Notes: generated by a model from the letters alone, not told the origin. A DNA stretch of 37,490 nucleotides from Burkholderiales bacterium (GCA_947464185.1 CANHVY010000036.1:1-37490), one strand, 5' to 3'; positions 24,501 through 33,683 are shown, counted from the stretch's first letter. A program made the numbers and translations.

Positions 24501-24902
24501 CTCAATGAGGGGGTGAACCGCATCCGTCTGCTCAAGCGCCAACTGCGCGAACTGGAGCGCCGGCTGGGCGCGGGCGACCAGCCCCTGGCCGAGCGCGGCA
24601 AGTCCATGGTGCTGGCGCTGGAAGCCATCGAAGGCGTGCTGGTGGACATCCACCGGGAGTCGTCAAGGGACGTGCTGCGCCACCGCGCCGGCCTGAACGA
24701 CACCCTGTCCGACCTGATCAGCGTGGTGGCCATCGCCGACGAGCCGCCCACGCAGCAGGCGCGCGAGGTGTCGCAGGAGGCCATGGCCAAGGTGGACGCC
24801 GAACTGGCGCGCCTGGACGCCCTGGTGGCCGGCGAGATCGCCGCGCTGGACGCAGCGCTGCGCCAGGCGGGCATCGAGGTGGTGGGGCCGACGAGGGGCT
24901 GA
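21588..24902 (+). CDS. Asp-box (BNR/VPS10-like) beta-propeller protein, possible glycoside hydrolase family relative
   Basis: A 1104-residue protein built mainly of Asp-box repeats, for example TTDGGVYW, STDAGRTW, SRNGGQTW, STDGGDTW, SDDHGEHW, SFNGGQTW, TRNEGASW, TRDDGATW, TRDSGKTW and TLDDGQHW. These indicate tandem seven-bladed propellers as in sortilin/VPS10 and sialidase-like proteins. The last 300 residues form a different domain ending in a helical stretch (LYARWSSLNEGVNRIRLLKR). Relatives are usually exported, but here the N-terminus is a 40-residue Ala/Thr/Lys/Arg-rich tail without a signal peptide. The start at 21588 has GGAG 7 nt upstream. No catalytic residues can be assigned, so enzymatic activity is unproven. 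Confidence 0.85.
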   Translation: MPQAPSASQRARKTTAPSKTAAVTKSARTSARTAPRASPADVASAATLGFDALKWRCIGPPRGGRVVAVAGDPRDAMTFYFGACAGGVWKTTDGGVYWRNVSDGFLTSATIGALAVAPSDANVVYAGTGETTIRIDVSYGDGVYRSTDAGRTWQHLGLKETRHIGRICVHPQDPDLVYVAALGDAFGSNPERGVYRSRNGGQTWEKVLDRGPDAGAVDLAMDPFNPRILYAGCWAARRSFWHLSSGGPGSGLWRSTDGGDTWQELSGRGGLPGGLLGKHGVSASAARAGRVWALVEAEGEGTGLYRSDDHGEHWTQVSTHRDLMHRPWYYTHVFADTGHADTVYITNLQMWKSTDGGVSFSEVTTPHGDNHDLWIDPKNPQRMVQGNDGGACVSFNGGQTWSSIYNQLTAQFYRLDVDNQYPYRVYGTQQDNTSISVPTASEWGAITLGDCTYPGTGESGFIAVHPTDPDIVYCGAVGSSPGGAGALQRYDHRTRQIRLVNVWPETTRGIAPRELKYRFAWTYPLVFAPGDPKTLYAGGNRVFRTRNEGASWECISPDLSLNDPSRQGHSGGPLTHDTAGAEVHATCACLALSAHRAGEIWASTDDGLVHVTRDDGATWTNVTPRARSARMPELAYVGCVEISSHDANTVYVSATGYKQADYRPYLFRTRDSGKTWQSINGDLPQGEITRVVRADPVRPGLLFVGTETGIFYTLDDGQHWQRMPGGLPVAPVYDLKLKGSDLVAATHGRSFWVLDDIEPMRQLQAGRGAVQLVTPRDTVRARLSWSAGSGFAKKGVSYGPAFGIGGGTETMVGADSKPGRRFLEVGENPPNGALIYYQLPEGFKGAVKLSFLDEAGQAVNVLASDDASLPHSKKPGTQPGLNRCVWDLRHRGPVKLDPALMTRRNKPLAEDAEDIPGPAVVPGRYRVVLEAAGQRLEAGFAVIKDPRVKTSQRAFEQQGALLRQLYARWSSLNEGVNRIRLLKRQLRELERRLGAGDQPLAERGKSMVLALEAIEGVLVDIHRESSRDVLRHRAGLNDTLSDLISVVAIADEPPTQQAREVSQEAMAKVDAELARLDALVAGEIAALDAALRQAGIEVVGPTRG

Positions 24903-25014
24903 TGCCCGTTTCTGCAGGGTTGGCGGCCGGGTTGGGCAGTCCGGTCCCAGCCTGTCACGCGGCCGGCATCATGCGGGCTGAGGCTGGGGTTTCAGTGAGT
25001 GCCCGCTTCGCGGT

Positions 25015-26791
<1,777 letters not shown>

Positions 26792-26792
<1 letters not shown>

Positions 26793-27403
26793 CAGGAACT
26801 GCCGAGTTTGAGGCCGAAGCCGATGAGGAAGATGCCGGCGGCACGCTCCATCCAGCGTGCCAGCCGCTGGTGGGTGCGCACCTTCTCGGTGACCAGACCC
26901 GCCAGCGCGCACAGCACCAGACAGTAGGCCGCCGTGATGCCGGCGATGGTCACGGCCATGGCCGTGAAGGTGACCATGCCCTCGTGGCGCGCCGGGTCGA
27001 TGAACAGCGGGAAGAAGGCCATGTAGAACACGATGGCCTTGGGGTTGAGCAGCGTGATCAGCAGCGCCTGACGCAGGTAATGGTGCGGCTCGATGCGGAT
27101 GGGCGGCGCGTCACCCTCCTTGGCGAAAAGCAGCTTCAGGCCGATCCAGGCGAGGTAGGCCGCGCCAGCATACTGGATGGCACGGAACCAGGTCGGATGC
27201 GCTGCCAACAATGCCGCCACGCCCGCCACCGCCAGCCACATCAGCACCTGGTCTCCGAAGATGACCCCGGCCGTGGCCGCAGCCCCTGCCCTGAAGCCCC
27301 CCTTGGCGGTGGAGGTGAGCAAGGCAAACGTGCCAGGCCCGGGCAGTGCCAGAAACAGCAGCACGGCCGCACAGAAGGCGCCGTAGTCGGTGATGCCGAA
27401 CAT
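26792..27403 (-). CDS. LysE/RhtB family amino acid exporter
   Basis: A 203-residue membrane protein with about six hydrophobic helices. The N-terminal LALPGPGTFALLTSTAKGG, with the conserved PGP and the Gly-rich turn, followed by GAAATAGVIFGDQVLMWLAV, is typical of LysE/RhtB exporters. LLNPKAIVFYMAFFPLFI is the second family hallmark. Substrates in the family are lysine, homoserine, threonine and other amino acids; the one here is unknown. A LysE gene beside parA is common in Burkholderiales, as far as I recall. It overlaps the parA start by one base and lies 34 bp downstream of the mazF stop. Confidence 0.9.
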
Positions 27404-27437
27404 GGTGGTGTGTGCGTTGAATTGAATCGCTGGAGGG

Positions 27438-27764
27438 TCAGCTGAACAGCGGGGTGAGGCGTGCCAGCACTTCGTCCATCAACGCAGAGGGTAGGCTGTC
27501 CACCTGTCGGCCCCTCCTCGCGCTCAAGTCCAGCAGCCTGGGCTGATCGCAGCGGATCACGCCTGTCGTTCGGATTCCGGTGATCTCCACCGCAAAGCCG
27601 ATTCGGCGCGCGAAATCTCCCCCGTGGGTGATGGGGCAGACCACGGGCAGCCTGGTGGCTTCATTGAATTCGGTGGGCGATACGACCAGCACGGGCCGGC
27701 TGCCCTGCTGCTCACGCTCAGCCGTCGGGTCCAGATCGACGAGGTAGATATCGCCCCGCTTCAC
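27438..27764 (-). CDS. MazF/PemK family mRNA interferase toxin
   Basis: A 108-residue toxin with the MazF/PemK/CcdB fold. It opens MKRGDIYLVDLDPTAEREQQGSRP, with the conserved RGDIYLVDL and the G-x-RPVLVVS segment, followed by VVCPITHGGDFA and TGVIRCDQPRLLDLSARR, containing the usual catalytic Arg and Ser/Thr positions. Such enzymes cut mRNA at short specific sequences when not neutralised. The ATG overlaps the antitoxin TGA (ATGA, 27761-27764). It lies between the antitoxin and LysE in the rsmG-parA interval. Confidence 0.92.
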   Translation of the reverse strand: MKRGDIYLVDLDPTAEREQQGSRPVLVVSPTEFNEATRLPVVCPITHGGDFARRIGFAVEITGIRTTGVIRCDQPRLLDLSARRGRQVDSLPSALMDEVLARLTPLFS

Positions 27765-28021
27765 AGGATTTCGCGGCCTGCCACTGGGGCATCGATCCAG
27801 GCCCGGTCTTCGTCAGAAGGCGTGACCCCGGCGTAATCGGAAGCTGCCAGGAGTTCCGCCAGCGTGTACCTGGGCTTGCGGGCGGGCTCCACCACGAGCC
27901 GTCCTTCGCTGACAGCCACGTCCACACGCGCTCCGGCCTCCAACTCCAGTTGGTCCAACAGGGTGCGGGGTATCGTCAGCATGACGGAACCGCCGACTTT
28001 TCGAAGACTGGTGTGGTGCAT
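27761..28021 (-). CDS. AbrB/MazE family antitoxin
   Basis: An 86-residue antitoxin. The N-terminal swapped-hairpin DNA-binding domain reads HHTSLRKVGGSVMLTIPRTLLDQLELEAGARVDVAVSEG, the standard MazE/SpoVT pattern (x-K-x-G-x-S-x-x-x-x-IP), and the C-terminal tail (YTLAELLAASDYAGVTPS) should wrap the toxin. The start was placed at this Met; the TTG 11 codons upstream lies inside the operator palindrome and is unlikely. The pair is probably autoregulated through the palindrome at 28044-28061. Confidence 0.9.
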   Translation of the reverse strand: MHHTSLRKVGGSVMLTIPRTLLDQLELEAGARVDVAVSEGRLVVEPARKPRYTLAELLAASDYAGVTPSDEDRAWIDAPVAGREIL

Positions 28022-28043
28022 GGCTGGTGGAGCGGGCTGGCAA

Positions 28044-28061
28044 GTTATATGCAAATATAAC
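28044..28061. promoter_or_regulatory. Palindromic operator of the mazEF-like operon
   Basis: GTTATAT (28044-28050) and ATATAAC (28055-28061) form a perfect inverted repeat around GCAA. It is an island of AT-rich DNA in a GC-rich region, 23 bp upstream of the antitoxin start, and contains -10-like hexamers (TATATT on the minus strand). This is the expected place for an antitoxin-toxin complex to repress its own promoter. Confidence 0.6.
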
Positions 28062-28090
28062 AGTGCCAGTGCCTTGGCGGCAGCTTCTGG

Positions 28091-28762
28091 TCAGGGCGTG
28101 TGGCGGTGCATCTGCAACTTCGAAAGATCCGCGAACCCCTGCTGCGCCAGCCGGCTGCGGATCGCCGCTTCATCGGCCGGGGACAGGCGAGGCTGGCGCG
28201 ACAGGATCCAGAGGTACTCGCGCTTGGGCTCGCTGATGACGGCGTAGCGGCCGTCCTCGGCCAGCTGGATCACCCAGTAGCGGCCCCAGCCCACGGGCAG
28301 CCAGCGCAGCCACGCCGGCAGGAAGCTGACCTCCAGCCGGGCCGGGGCCAAGGTGGTACCGGTGAGGGTGCCGGTGGGGCGGGCCTGACCCAGCGCCTCG
28401 TCCATGCGGCCGTCGGCGGTGCGGCAGCGATTCTTCACCTCCACCGTGCCGTCCGGCTGCTGCCGGTAGATGGCCGTGGTGTCGCTCACACACTGACGCT
28501 GGAAGACATTGGGGAACAGGGCCACCTGGTACCAGGTGCCCATGTAGGGCGGCACTTCCAGGGAGGGCAAAGACTGCAGCGGCGCCAAGACTGCGGAGCC
28601 CGCGGGAGGCGCAGGCGCGGCGCCAGCACCCGGTACCTGCGCCAAGCTGGTCAGGGCGGCGGTTGCCAGCAGACCCGCCGCCCACCAACGTCGGGCCTTG
28701 GCAGATGGACGGCTGCGGCGCAGGGACTGCAATCGGCCGCTTTCAGAGTTCAGCTTTTTCAT
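28091..28762 (-). CDS. Bacterial lipocalin (Blc-like)
   Basis: A 223-residue protein with an N-terminal membrane or signal segment (RRWWAAGLLATAALTSLAQV, basic residues before it) and no lipobox Cys, so it is either secreted or anchored, unlike the lipoprotein Blc of E. coli. The lipocalin motif GTWYQVALFPN lies at about residue 75. QCVSDTTAIYRQQPDGTVEVKNRC and GRYWVIQLAEDGRYAVISEPKREYLWILSR match the Blc/apolipoprotein D barrel. These proteins bind lysophospholipids or other hydrophobic ligands in the envelope. The ATG overlaps the rsmG TGA (ATGA, 28759-28762), so it is coupled to rsmG. Confidence 0.9.
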   Translation of the reverse strand: MKKLNSESGRLQSLRRSRPSAKARRWWAAGLLATAALTSLAQVPGAGAAPAPPAGSAVLAPLQSLPSLEVPPYMGTWYQVALFPNVFQRQCVSDTTAIYRQQPDGTVEVKNRCRTADGRMDEALGQARPTGTLTGTTLAPARLEVSFLPAWLRWLPVGWGRYWVIQLAEDGRYAVISEPKREYLWILSRQPRLSPADEAAIRSRLAQQGFADLSKLQMHRHTP

Positions 28763-29448
28763 GGTCGCGTCTTTCTCATCCACACCAGACAGCGCTGAGC
28801 CTCCAGGCTCGGCACGTTCAGTTGTTCCACATGAAACACCTCGACTCCGGCAGGCAGGTCGGCCGCCTCGTCTTCAGGCACCTTGCCCTTCATCGCCATC
28901 CAGCACCCGGTCGGGCTCAGCAGTTGGCCCGTCAGGGACACAAAGTCGGCCAGCGAGGCGAAGGCGCGGGAGGTCACGATGTCGAATCCGGACGGCGCTG
29001 GCAAGTCCTCGACACGGGCGTGCTGGGCGCGAAGGTTCGGCAGGCCGAGCTCGGCCGCCACCTGGCGGATGAAGCTGGCTTTCTTGGCCACGGCATCCAC
29101 ACACGTCACCTCCCAGCGCGGCTCCACAATGGACAAGACCACTCCGGGCAAGCCCGCGCCGCTGCCCACATCCAGCATTCGCGCGCTTGGGCTATCGACA
29201 CCAGGGGCCGGCCCCTGGGCCTGCAGATGCCGCCGCAGCGGGGTCACCACCGCCAGACTGTCCAGCAGATGCTGCACCAGCATGTCGGCCGGGTTGCGGA
29301 CGGCCGTCAGGTTGTACACCCGGTTCCAGCGGTCGATCAACGCGAGATACCCGACCAACTGCCGGCGAGCCGACAGCGGGACCTCCAGGCCCAGGCGCTC
29401 CAGGCCCTGGCCCAAGGGGAGGGACAACGATTCCATCAGGTCGGTCAT
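28759..29448 (-). CDS. rsmG: 16S rRNA (guanine-527-N7)-methyltransferase RsmG (GidB)
   Basis: RsmG makes m7G527 in 16S rRNA using S-adenosylmethionine. The 229-residue protein shows YLALIDRWNRVYNLTAVRNP, HLLDSLAVV, the SAM motif MLDVGSGAGLPGVVLSIV (about residues 91-108), VTCVDAVAKKASFIRQ and VTSRAFASLADFV. It lies downstream of mnmG as in most bacteria, but 520 bp away because of a repeat element and unassigned DNA. Its 3' end contains a degenerate parS, encoding FHVEQ, and overlaps the lipocalin start. Confidence 0.96.
   Translation of the reverse strand: MTDLMESLSLPLGQGLERLGLEVPLSARRQLVGYLALIDRWNRVYNLTAVRNPADMLVQHLLDSLAVVTPLRRHLQAQGPAPGVDSPSARMLDVGSGAGLPGVVLSIVEPRWEVTCVDAVAKKASFIRQVAAELGLPNLRAQHARVEDLPAPSGFDIVTSRAFASLADFVSLTGQLLSPTGCWMAMKGKVPEDEAADLPAGVEVFHVEQLNVPSLEAQRCLVWMRKTRP
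28823..28838. other. Degenerate parS-like site in rsmG
   Basis: TGTTCCACATGAAACA matches the parS consensus TGTTTCACGTGAAACA at 14 of 16 positions. One difference (T to C at position 5) lies where some consensus versions allow any base. It may be a weak ParB site or a decayed one. Confidence 0.5.
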
Positions 29449-29968
29449 GCGGTACGGGCGGGGCTATCGAAAGGGCCAGTCTGCATCAGAACAGGAAGGC
29501 CTTGGAGTGTGTAGGCGCAGGGGTCTCGCACCGAGATCTCGCACCAGGGCCTGGGACGACAGAAGCCCTCGTCTGAGAGCTTGTGAAGTATTCCGGCGCG
29601 CCCGAGCGGGCGTTCCAAAGGGGGTCGATCAAGGCGCAAAGCACAGCCGTAGCTCGTGCTACGGCGAGCATTTGCAACGCTGAGCGGCGCCCTTTGGGGC
29701 GAACGAGCGGGTGAGTGGGGTGGGGGTATCTCACAAGCTCTCAGGCCGAGCCCGGGGCGCTGACCACCGCCAGTACATCCTCCAGGTTGGCGGGCCCTCC
29801 GGGCTCCATGCGGGCGGAGGGGCGCTGGAGTGGCCTATCGGCACCCTCATTGGGGTGGGCGCCACGCCAGGTGCACCGTGTGGCCCACCACCCTCTGCCA
29901 GGTCCGGTCAACGGCCCCTCGAGGACCCAAGTGCCGAGAAGCAGTTGCCGGATCGCTGTCTCGGCAGC
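29449..29968. other. 520-bp gap between mnmG and rsmG without an assigned gene
   Basis: The stretch holds the 172-bp repeat in its middle. Right of the repeat, the mnmG frame stays open for 75 codons after its TGA (29744-29968), up to a TGA inside the repeat's right terminal arm, but no start codon or recognisable domain supports a gene. Left of the repeat (29449-29572) a minus-strand frame encodes a Cys/Pro/Arg-rich peptide ending MQTGPFDSPARTA that I do not recognise. Confidence 0.6.
29573..29744. repeat. 172-bp MITE-like intergenic repeat with 14-bp terminal inverted repeats
   Basis: CTGAGAGCTTGTGA at 29573-29586 is exactly the reverse complement of TCACAAGCTCTCAG at 29731-29744. Inside are a second perfect inverted pair, CCAAAGGG (29615-29622) with CCCTTTGG (29690-29697), and a central hairpin CCGTAGC-TCGT-GCTACGG (29647-29664). 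The whole unit can fold into one long interrupted hairpin. No target duplication is obvious and no transposase is encoded. From memory, short spurious proteins translated from closely similar repeats are frequent in Comamonadaceae genomes; that was not checked here. Confidence 0.7.
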
Positions 29969-31987
29969 TCACGCCGCCTCATCGGTGGTGGCCCAAGACA
30001 TTGCAGCACCGCCTTCACGCCCTGCCCTGTCCTGCCGCAAGCGCCCCTTCTTCAGGTGCACCAGCAGCAAAGAGATGGCTGCGGGCGTGACCCCAGGCAC
30101 CCGTGAAGCGTGGCCCAGGGTTTCGGGACGGTGAGCGCTGAGCTTCTGTCGTACCTCGAAGGACAGCGCCTTCACCGCCTGGTAGTCCAGGTCCGCCGGC
30201 AGCGGCAGGTGCTCATAGGCGGCGGCTCGGGCGACTTCGTCCTGCTGCTTGTCGATGTAGCCGGCGTAGCGGGTGGCGATTTCCACCTGCTCGATCACCG
30301 CATCCGCCAGCTCCGCGCCCAGTTCGGCACGCAGTGTTTCACGTGAAACAACGGCTTCGGGGCGGGCGATCGCCGCCACCTCGCTCACCGCATCGAAGCC
30401 GATACCAGGACGGCGCAGCAGGTCCAGCAGGCTGTGCTCGTGCTCCAGCGCCTTGCCCAGCAAGCGCTCGGCGTCTGCACTGGGCAGCACGGCCGGGTGC
30501 ACCCAGGCCGACTTCAATCGTTGTGTTTCACGTGAAACAGCGTCCCGCTTGCGGCTGAAAGCCTCCCAGCGGACATCGTCCACCAGGCCCAGCTGGCGGC
30601 CGATGTCGGTCAGGCGCAGATCGGCGTTGTCCTCGCGCAATTGCAGCCGGTACTCGGCGCGGCTGGTGAACATGCGGTACGGCTCGGTGACGCCGCGTGT
30701 GATCAGGTCGTCCACCAGCACGCCCAGGTAGGCCTCGTCGCGACGCGGCAGCCAGGGCTCGCGGCCCCGCACCTGCAATGCAGCGTTCAGGCCTGCGAAC
30801 AGGCCCTGCGCAGCGGCCTCCTCGTAGCCCGTGGTGCCGTTGATCTGGCCGGCGAAGAACAGCCCGCCGATGGCCCGCGTCTCGAAGCTCGAACGCAGTT
30901 CACGCGGGTCGAAGTAGTCGTACTCGATGGCGTAACCAGGGCGCAGGATGTGGGCGTCTTCAAGGCCGACGATGGAGTGCACGGCTTCAATCTGCACGTC
31001 AAAAGGCAGCGAAGTGGAGATGCCGTTCGGGTAGAACTCGTGGGTGGTCAGCCCCTCGGGCTCGAGGAAGATCTGGTGGCTGCCCTTGTCAGCAAACCGG
31101 TTCACCTTGTCTTCGATGCTCGGGCAGTAGCGCGGCCCCACCCCTTCGATGACGCCCGTGAACATGGGGCTGCGGTCGAAGCCGCTGCGGATGATGGCGT
31201 GGGTGCGCTCGTTGGTGTGGGTGATCCAGCACGGCACCTGCCGCGGATGCTGCGCCGCGTTCCCCAGGAAACTGAACACCGGCAGCGGTGTGGAAGGCGG
31301 GGCGCCGTCCGACCCGGGCATGCCGTCGCCCGGTTGCTCCTGCAGCCGGGAGAAGTCGATGGTGCGGCCGTCGATGCGCGGCGGCGTGCCCGTCTTCAGC
31401 CGCCCCTGCGGCAGCTTCAGCTCCTTCAGGCGCGCCGACAGTGTGACGGCCGGCGGGTCCCCCGCCCGGCCGGCGCTGTGGTTCTGCAAGCCGATGTGCA
31501 CCCGCCCGTCCAGAAAGGTGCCCGCCGTCAGCACCACCGCGGGCGCCGCAAAGCGCACGCCCGACTGCGTGACGGCCCCCGTCACCCTGCCGCCTTCCAC
31601 TGTCAGGTCGTCCACTGCGGCCTGGAACAGCCAGAGATTCGGCTGATTCTCCAGGCGATGGCGGATGGCCGCCTTGTAGAGCACGCGGTCGGCCTGCGCA
31701 CGCGTCGCGCGCACGGCCGGGCCCTTGGACCCGTTGAGGATGCGGAACTGGATGCCGGCTTCGTCGGTGGCCGCGGCCATCGCACCGCCCAACGCATCCA
31801 CCTCCTTGACCAGGTGCCCCTTGCCGATCCCGCCGATCGACGGGTTGCAGCTCATCTGTCCCAGCGTCTCGATGTTGTGCGTCAGCAGCAGCGTGGCACA
31901 ACCCATGCGCGCGGCGGCCAGCGCAGCCTCCGTCCCGGCGTGGCCGCCGCCCACGACGATGACGTCAAAGCGCTTGGGGAATTGCAA
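29969..31987 (-). CDS. mnmG: tRNA uridine-34 5-carboxymethylaminomethyl synthesis enzyme MnmG (GidA)
   Basis: MnmG, with MnmE, installs the cmnm5 or nm5 group on the wobble uridine of several tRNAs using FAD, NADH and a folate. The 672-residue protein has the FAD motif [81 protein letters not shown] and the C-terminal YIDKQQDE ... LPGV-like region ([20 protein letters not shown]). It begins at TTG 31987, preceded by AGGAG with 7-nt spacing, giving (M)[11 protein letters not shown]; there is no ATG in the expected place. A Gly/Arg-rich tail of about 25 residues extends past the family end. Two perfect parS sites lie in the coding sequence, each encoding VSRET. Confidence 0.96.
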   Translation of the reverse strand: MQFPKRFDVIVVGGGHAGTEAALAAARMGCATLLLTHNIETLGQMSCNPSIGGIGKGHLVKEVDALGGAMAAATDEAGIQFRILNGSKGPAVRATRAQADRVLYKAAIRHRLENQPNLWLFQAAVDDLTVEGGRVTGAVTQSGVRFAAPAVVLTAGTFLDGRVHIGLQNHSAGRAGDPPAVTLSARLKELKLPQGRLKTGTPPRIDGRTIDFSRLQEQPGDGMPGSDGAPPSTPLPVFSFLGNAAQHPRQVPCWITHTNERTHAIIRSGFDRSPMFTGVIEGVGPRYCPSIEDKVNRFADKGSHQIFLEPEGLTTHEFYPNGISTSLPFDVQIEAVHSIVGLEDAHILRPGYAIEYDYFDPRELRSSFETRAIGGLFFAGQINGTTGYEEAAAQGLFAGLNAALQVRGREPWLPRRDEAYLGVLVDDLITRGVTEPYRMFTSRAEYRLQLREDNADLRLTDIGRQLGLVDDVRWEAFSRKRDAVSRETQRLKSAWVHPAVLPSADAERLLGKALEHEHSLLDLLRRPGIGFDAVSEVAAIARPEAVVSRETLRAELGAELADAVIEQVEIATRYAGYIDKQQDEVARAAAYEHLPLPADLDYQAVKALSFEVRQKLSAHRPETLGHASRVPGVTPAAISLLLVHLKKGRLRQDRAGREGGAAMSWATTDEAA
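30335..30350. other. parS: parS centromere site 1 (perfect)
   Basis: TGTTTCACGTGAAACA, identical to the 16-bp bacterial parS consensus, lies inside mnmG. ParB encoded in this window is the expected ligand. On the coding strand it covers codons for VSRET. Confidence 0.95.
30524..30539. other. parS: parS centromere site 2 (perfect)
   Basis: A second exact TGTTTCACGTGAAACA, 189 bp from the first and also inside mnmG, again encoding VSRET. Two close sites favour strong ParB nucleation near the origin. Confidence 0.95.
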
Positions 31988-32021
31988 AGCGAAACTCCTG
32001 GAGAGGCGAACACCGCCCGGG

Positions 32022-32038
32022 TGCCCAAAAAGTGGGCA
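32022..32038. promoter_or_regulatory. Inverted repeat upstream of mnmG
   Basis: TGCCCA (32022-32027) and TGGGCA (32033-32038) form a perfect inverted repeat around AAAAG, 35 bp upstream of the mnmG TTG, in the 193-bp region shared with the divergent AbrB-Doc operon. It could be an operator or a leader hairpin of mnmG. Confidence 0.3.
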
Positions 32039-32180
32039 GATTCTAGGGTCGTGGGCCAGAACCCGGCACGCGTCCCCGCCGCGCACAGGTGGCGGATCCT
32101 TCGTTATGAAGGGGGAGACCGGCAGCTCCCCGCCCGTAGCGCATCCCTTATTATTACAGGCGTCATTACGAAAGAGGCCC

Positions 32181-32405
32181 ATGACCACCTTGAAACTCAC
32201 GCAGATCGGCAACTCGCTCGGGGTGGTGCTGCCCAAGGAACTGCTCGCCAAGCTGAAGGTCGGCAAGGGCGACACTCTTTTCGTGACCGACGCGGCGCAG
32301 GGCGTGACCCTGACCCCTTACGACCCGGAGTTCGAGCGGCAGATGGCGCTGGCACGGCAGATCGCCAAAAAGCGACGAGACGTCCTGCGGGTTCTGGCGA
32401 CATGA
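32181..32405 (+). CDS. AbrB/MazE-type antitoxin of a Doc toxin
   Basis: A 74-residue protein whose first 50 residues are an AbrB/MazE-type DNA-binding domain: [42 protein letters not shown]. The rest ([24 protein letters not shown]) is a helical tail that would contact the toxin. The start is the ATG with AGAGG 5 nt upstream. A -10-like TATTAT lies at 32150-32155, without a good -35. Its TGA overlaps the Doc ATG by four bases. Many Doc toxins pair with Phd; pairing with an AbrB-type antitoxin is a known variant. Confidence 0.9.
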   Translation: MTTLKLTQIGNSLGVVLPKELLAKLKVGKGDTLFVTDAAQGVTLTPYDPEFERQMALARQIAKKRRDVLRVLAT

Positions 32406-32785
32406 CCCGCAGCTGGACATGGATCCAGCCAGCGGTGCTCCTCGCGGTCCATGACGAACAACTCGCTGAACACGGCGGCCCCCCTGGCTTGCGGGACGCG
32501 GCCTTGCTGGAGTCCGCCCTCGCCCGCGCTCAGCAACTGGCCGCCTACGGGCAGCCTGACGTGGCCGCACTCGCGGCCGCCTATGGTTTCGGCCTGGCGC
32601 GCAACCACCCCTTCGTTGACGGCAACAAGCGCACCGCCTTCATCGCCATCGAGCTCTTCCTGGCACTCAACGGTCATGCCTTGCGCGCGACCGACCAAGA
32701 CTGCGTCATGACCATGCTGGCGCTGGCGGCAGGCGACTTGAGCGAAGACGCCCTGGCGGACTGGATCCGCGCGCACACCGCTTGA
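32402..32785 (+). CDS. doc: Death-on-curing (Doc/Fic) family toxin
   Basis: A 127-residue Fic-fold toxin of the Doc branch. The active-site loop is NHPFVDGNKRTAF (His69 to Phe80), where Lys replaces the second Gly of the Fic motif; this is the signature of Doc, which phosphorylates EF-Tu rather than AMPylating a target. The N-terminal AVLLAVHDEQLAEHGGPPGLRD and ALLESALARAQQLAAYG are also family features. It is translationally coupled to the antitoxin (ATGA at 32402-32405). The pair sits right beside mnmG at the edge of an accessory region. Confidence 0.93.
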   Translation: MTRSWTWIQPAVLLAVHDEQLAEHGGPPGLRDAALLESALARAQQLAAYGQPDVAALAAAYGFGLARNHPFVDGNKRTAFIAIELFLALNGHALRATDQDCVMTMLALAAGDLSEDALADWIRAHTA

Positions 32786-32789
32786 GCCC

Positions 32790-32885
32790 ATGGATTGCCG
32801 CCCCCACTGCGCCGCCTGCTGCATCGCCCCGTCCATCAGCTCGCAGACCACCGACGCAGCCGATAACAGACCGGCTGACCGTTGA
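32790..32885 (+). pseudogene. Truncated YkgJ-like cysteine-cluster gene remnant
   Basis: A 31-codon frame begins MDCRPHCAACCIAPSISS and then loses the family pattern, ending after DNRPADR. The first 18 residues match, with substitutions, the start of the intact YkgJ-like protein at 33851 ([18 protein letters not shown]), including all four Cys. The DNA of the two starts is similar over about 55 bp. It looks like the stump of a second copy cut off after the first Cys cluster; the NYN gene ends 12 bp further on the other strand. Confidence 0.6.
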
Positions 32886-32897
32886 CGACACGGCAAG

Positions 32898-33683
32898 TCA
32901 CCAGGTCACGGGCTTCCAGATGGTCTGTCCGCCCGCGCCCATGACGGGGTCTGGGAACACCGCCGCCTGCAAGTGCGACCGGCGTATATGCCGCTGATGT
33001 GTGGCAACCTGGACGAGTGGCTTCGCCGCTCCGAACTTGCCTGGCGGCGTCAGCAGGAAGACGGGCTTGCCCAGTTCCTGGGCCACGATGCGAATCGGCT
33101 CAACCAAGTCCGTGTCATTGGAGACCACCACCGCAGCATCGAATCTGCCGGCCCAAGCGTCGTTGACCAAGTGGACCGCGAGATTCACATCCGAGCCCTT
33201 CTCTTCCATCGTGAAGACCTGGGCTTTCACCGCATCGGGGAGCGCTGAAGGTTTACCGCCCACGAGCCCGTTTCCGTAGCTGCCAACGGGAAGTCGCTCA
33301 GGGCGGCTGGCGGCCACGGCTGCATCCAAACCAACAACCACAACCCCCGGCGCCAGCGATGCATGGCCCCCCGCCGAGTCCGTCAGAGCTCGGCGTGCCA
33401 CAGGCAGCAGCATCACCGGCCGCCAATTCGACTTCGCCAGGAAAGTGCCGAAGTGAATCTCGACTTCGGGCACCGTAGCGAGCGCCTTGAACAAGACCTG
33501 CTGTCGACCGGGCGCACCGGCGTCAACAGCACCGGAAACGCGAGCGGTGAAGTACCGCACCTTCTCGACCTTCGCCGAGGGCACCACCTGCTCGGTCAGG
33601 CTCTTCGGATTGAGCCACTTGCAACCCGTGTCCCTGATGGCGTAGTACAGGTTGAAGCCGTCTATGTAGACATAGGTCTTCAC
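32898..33683 (-). CDS. NYN domain (PIN-like, DUF88/LabA) putative ribonuclease
   Basis: A 261-residue protein with the NYN nuclease fold. It begins [17 protein letters not shown] (Asp8, first metal ligand), then [18 protein letters not shown] (residues 159-176) and [18 protein letters not shown] (Asp190, Asp192), which together form the PIN-like acidic centre. The family includes RNA-processing and defence-linked nucleases. The start is GTG at 33683, preceded by GGGAGG with 7-nt spacing; the open frame further upstream is not supported. The leader contains a UUCG-capped 10-bp hairpin 22 nt before the start. A Gly/Ala-rich insertion lies around residues 100-150. The specific role is unknown. 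Confidence 0.85.
   Translation of the reverse strand: MKTYVYIDGFNLYYAIRDTGCKWLNPKSLTEQVVPSAKVEKVRYFTARVSGAVDAGAPGRQQVLFKALATVPEVEIHFGTFLAKSNWRPVMLLPVARRALTDSAGGHASLAPGVVVVGLDAAVAASRPERLPVGSYGNGLVGGKPSALPDAVKAQVFTMEEKGSDVNLAVHLVNDAWAGRFDAAVVVSNDTDLVEPIRIVAQELGKPVFLLTPPGKFGAAKPLVQVATHQRHIRRSHLQAAVFPDPVMGAGGQTIWKPVTW

Noticed and set aside
21639..24653. Long minus-strand frames opposite the Asp-box gene
   Set aside because: Val/Ala/Gly/His-rich antisense of a repeat protein; no domain and no ribosome-binding site.
28055..28090. Extended MazE start at TTG 28054
   Set aside because: It would begin inside the operator palindrome and lacks a ribosome-binding site; the Met at 28021 fits the family.
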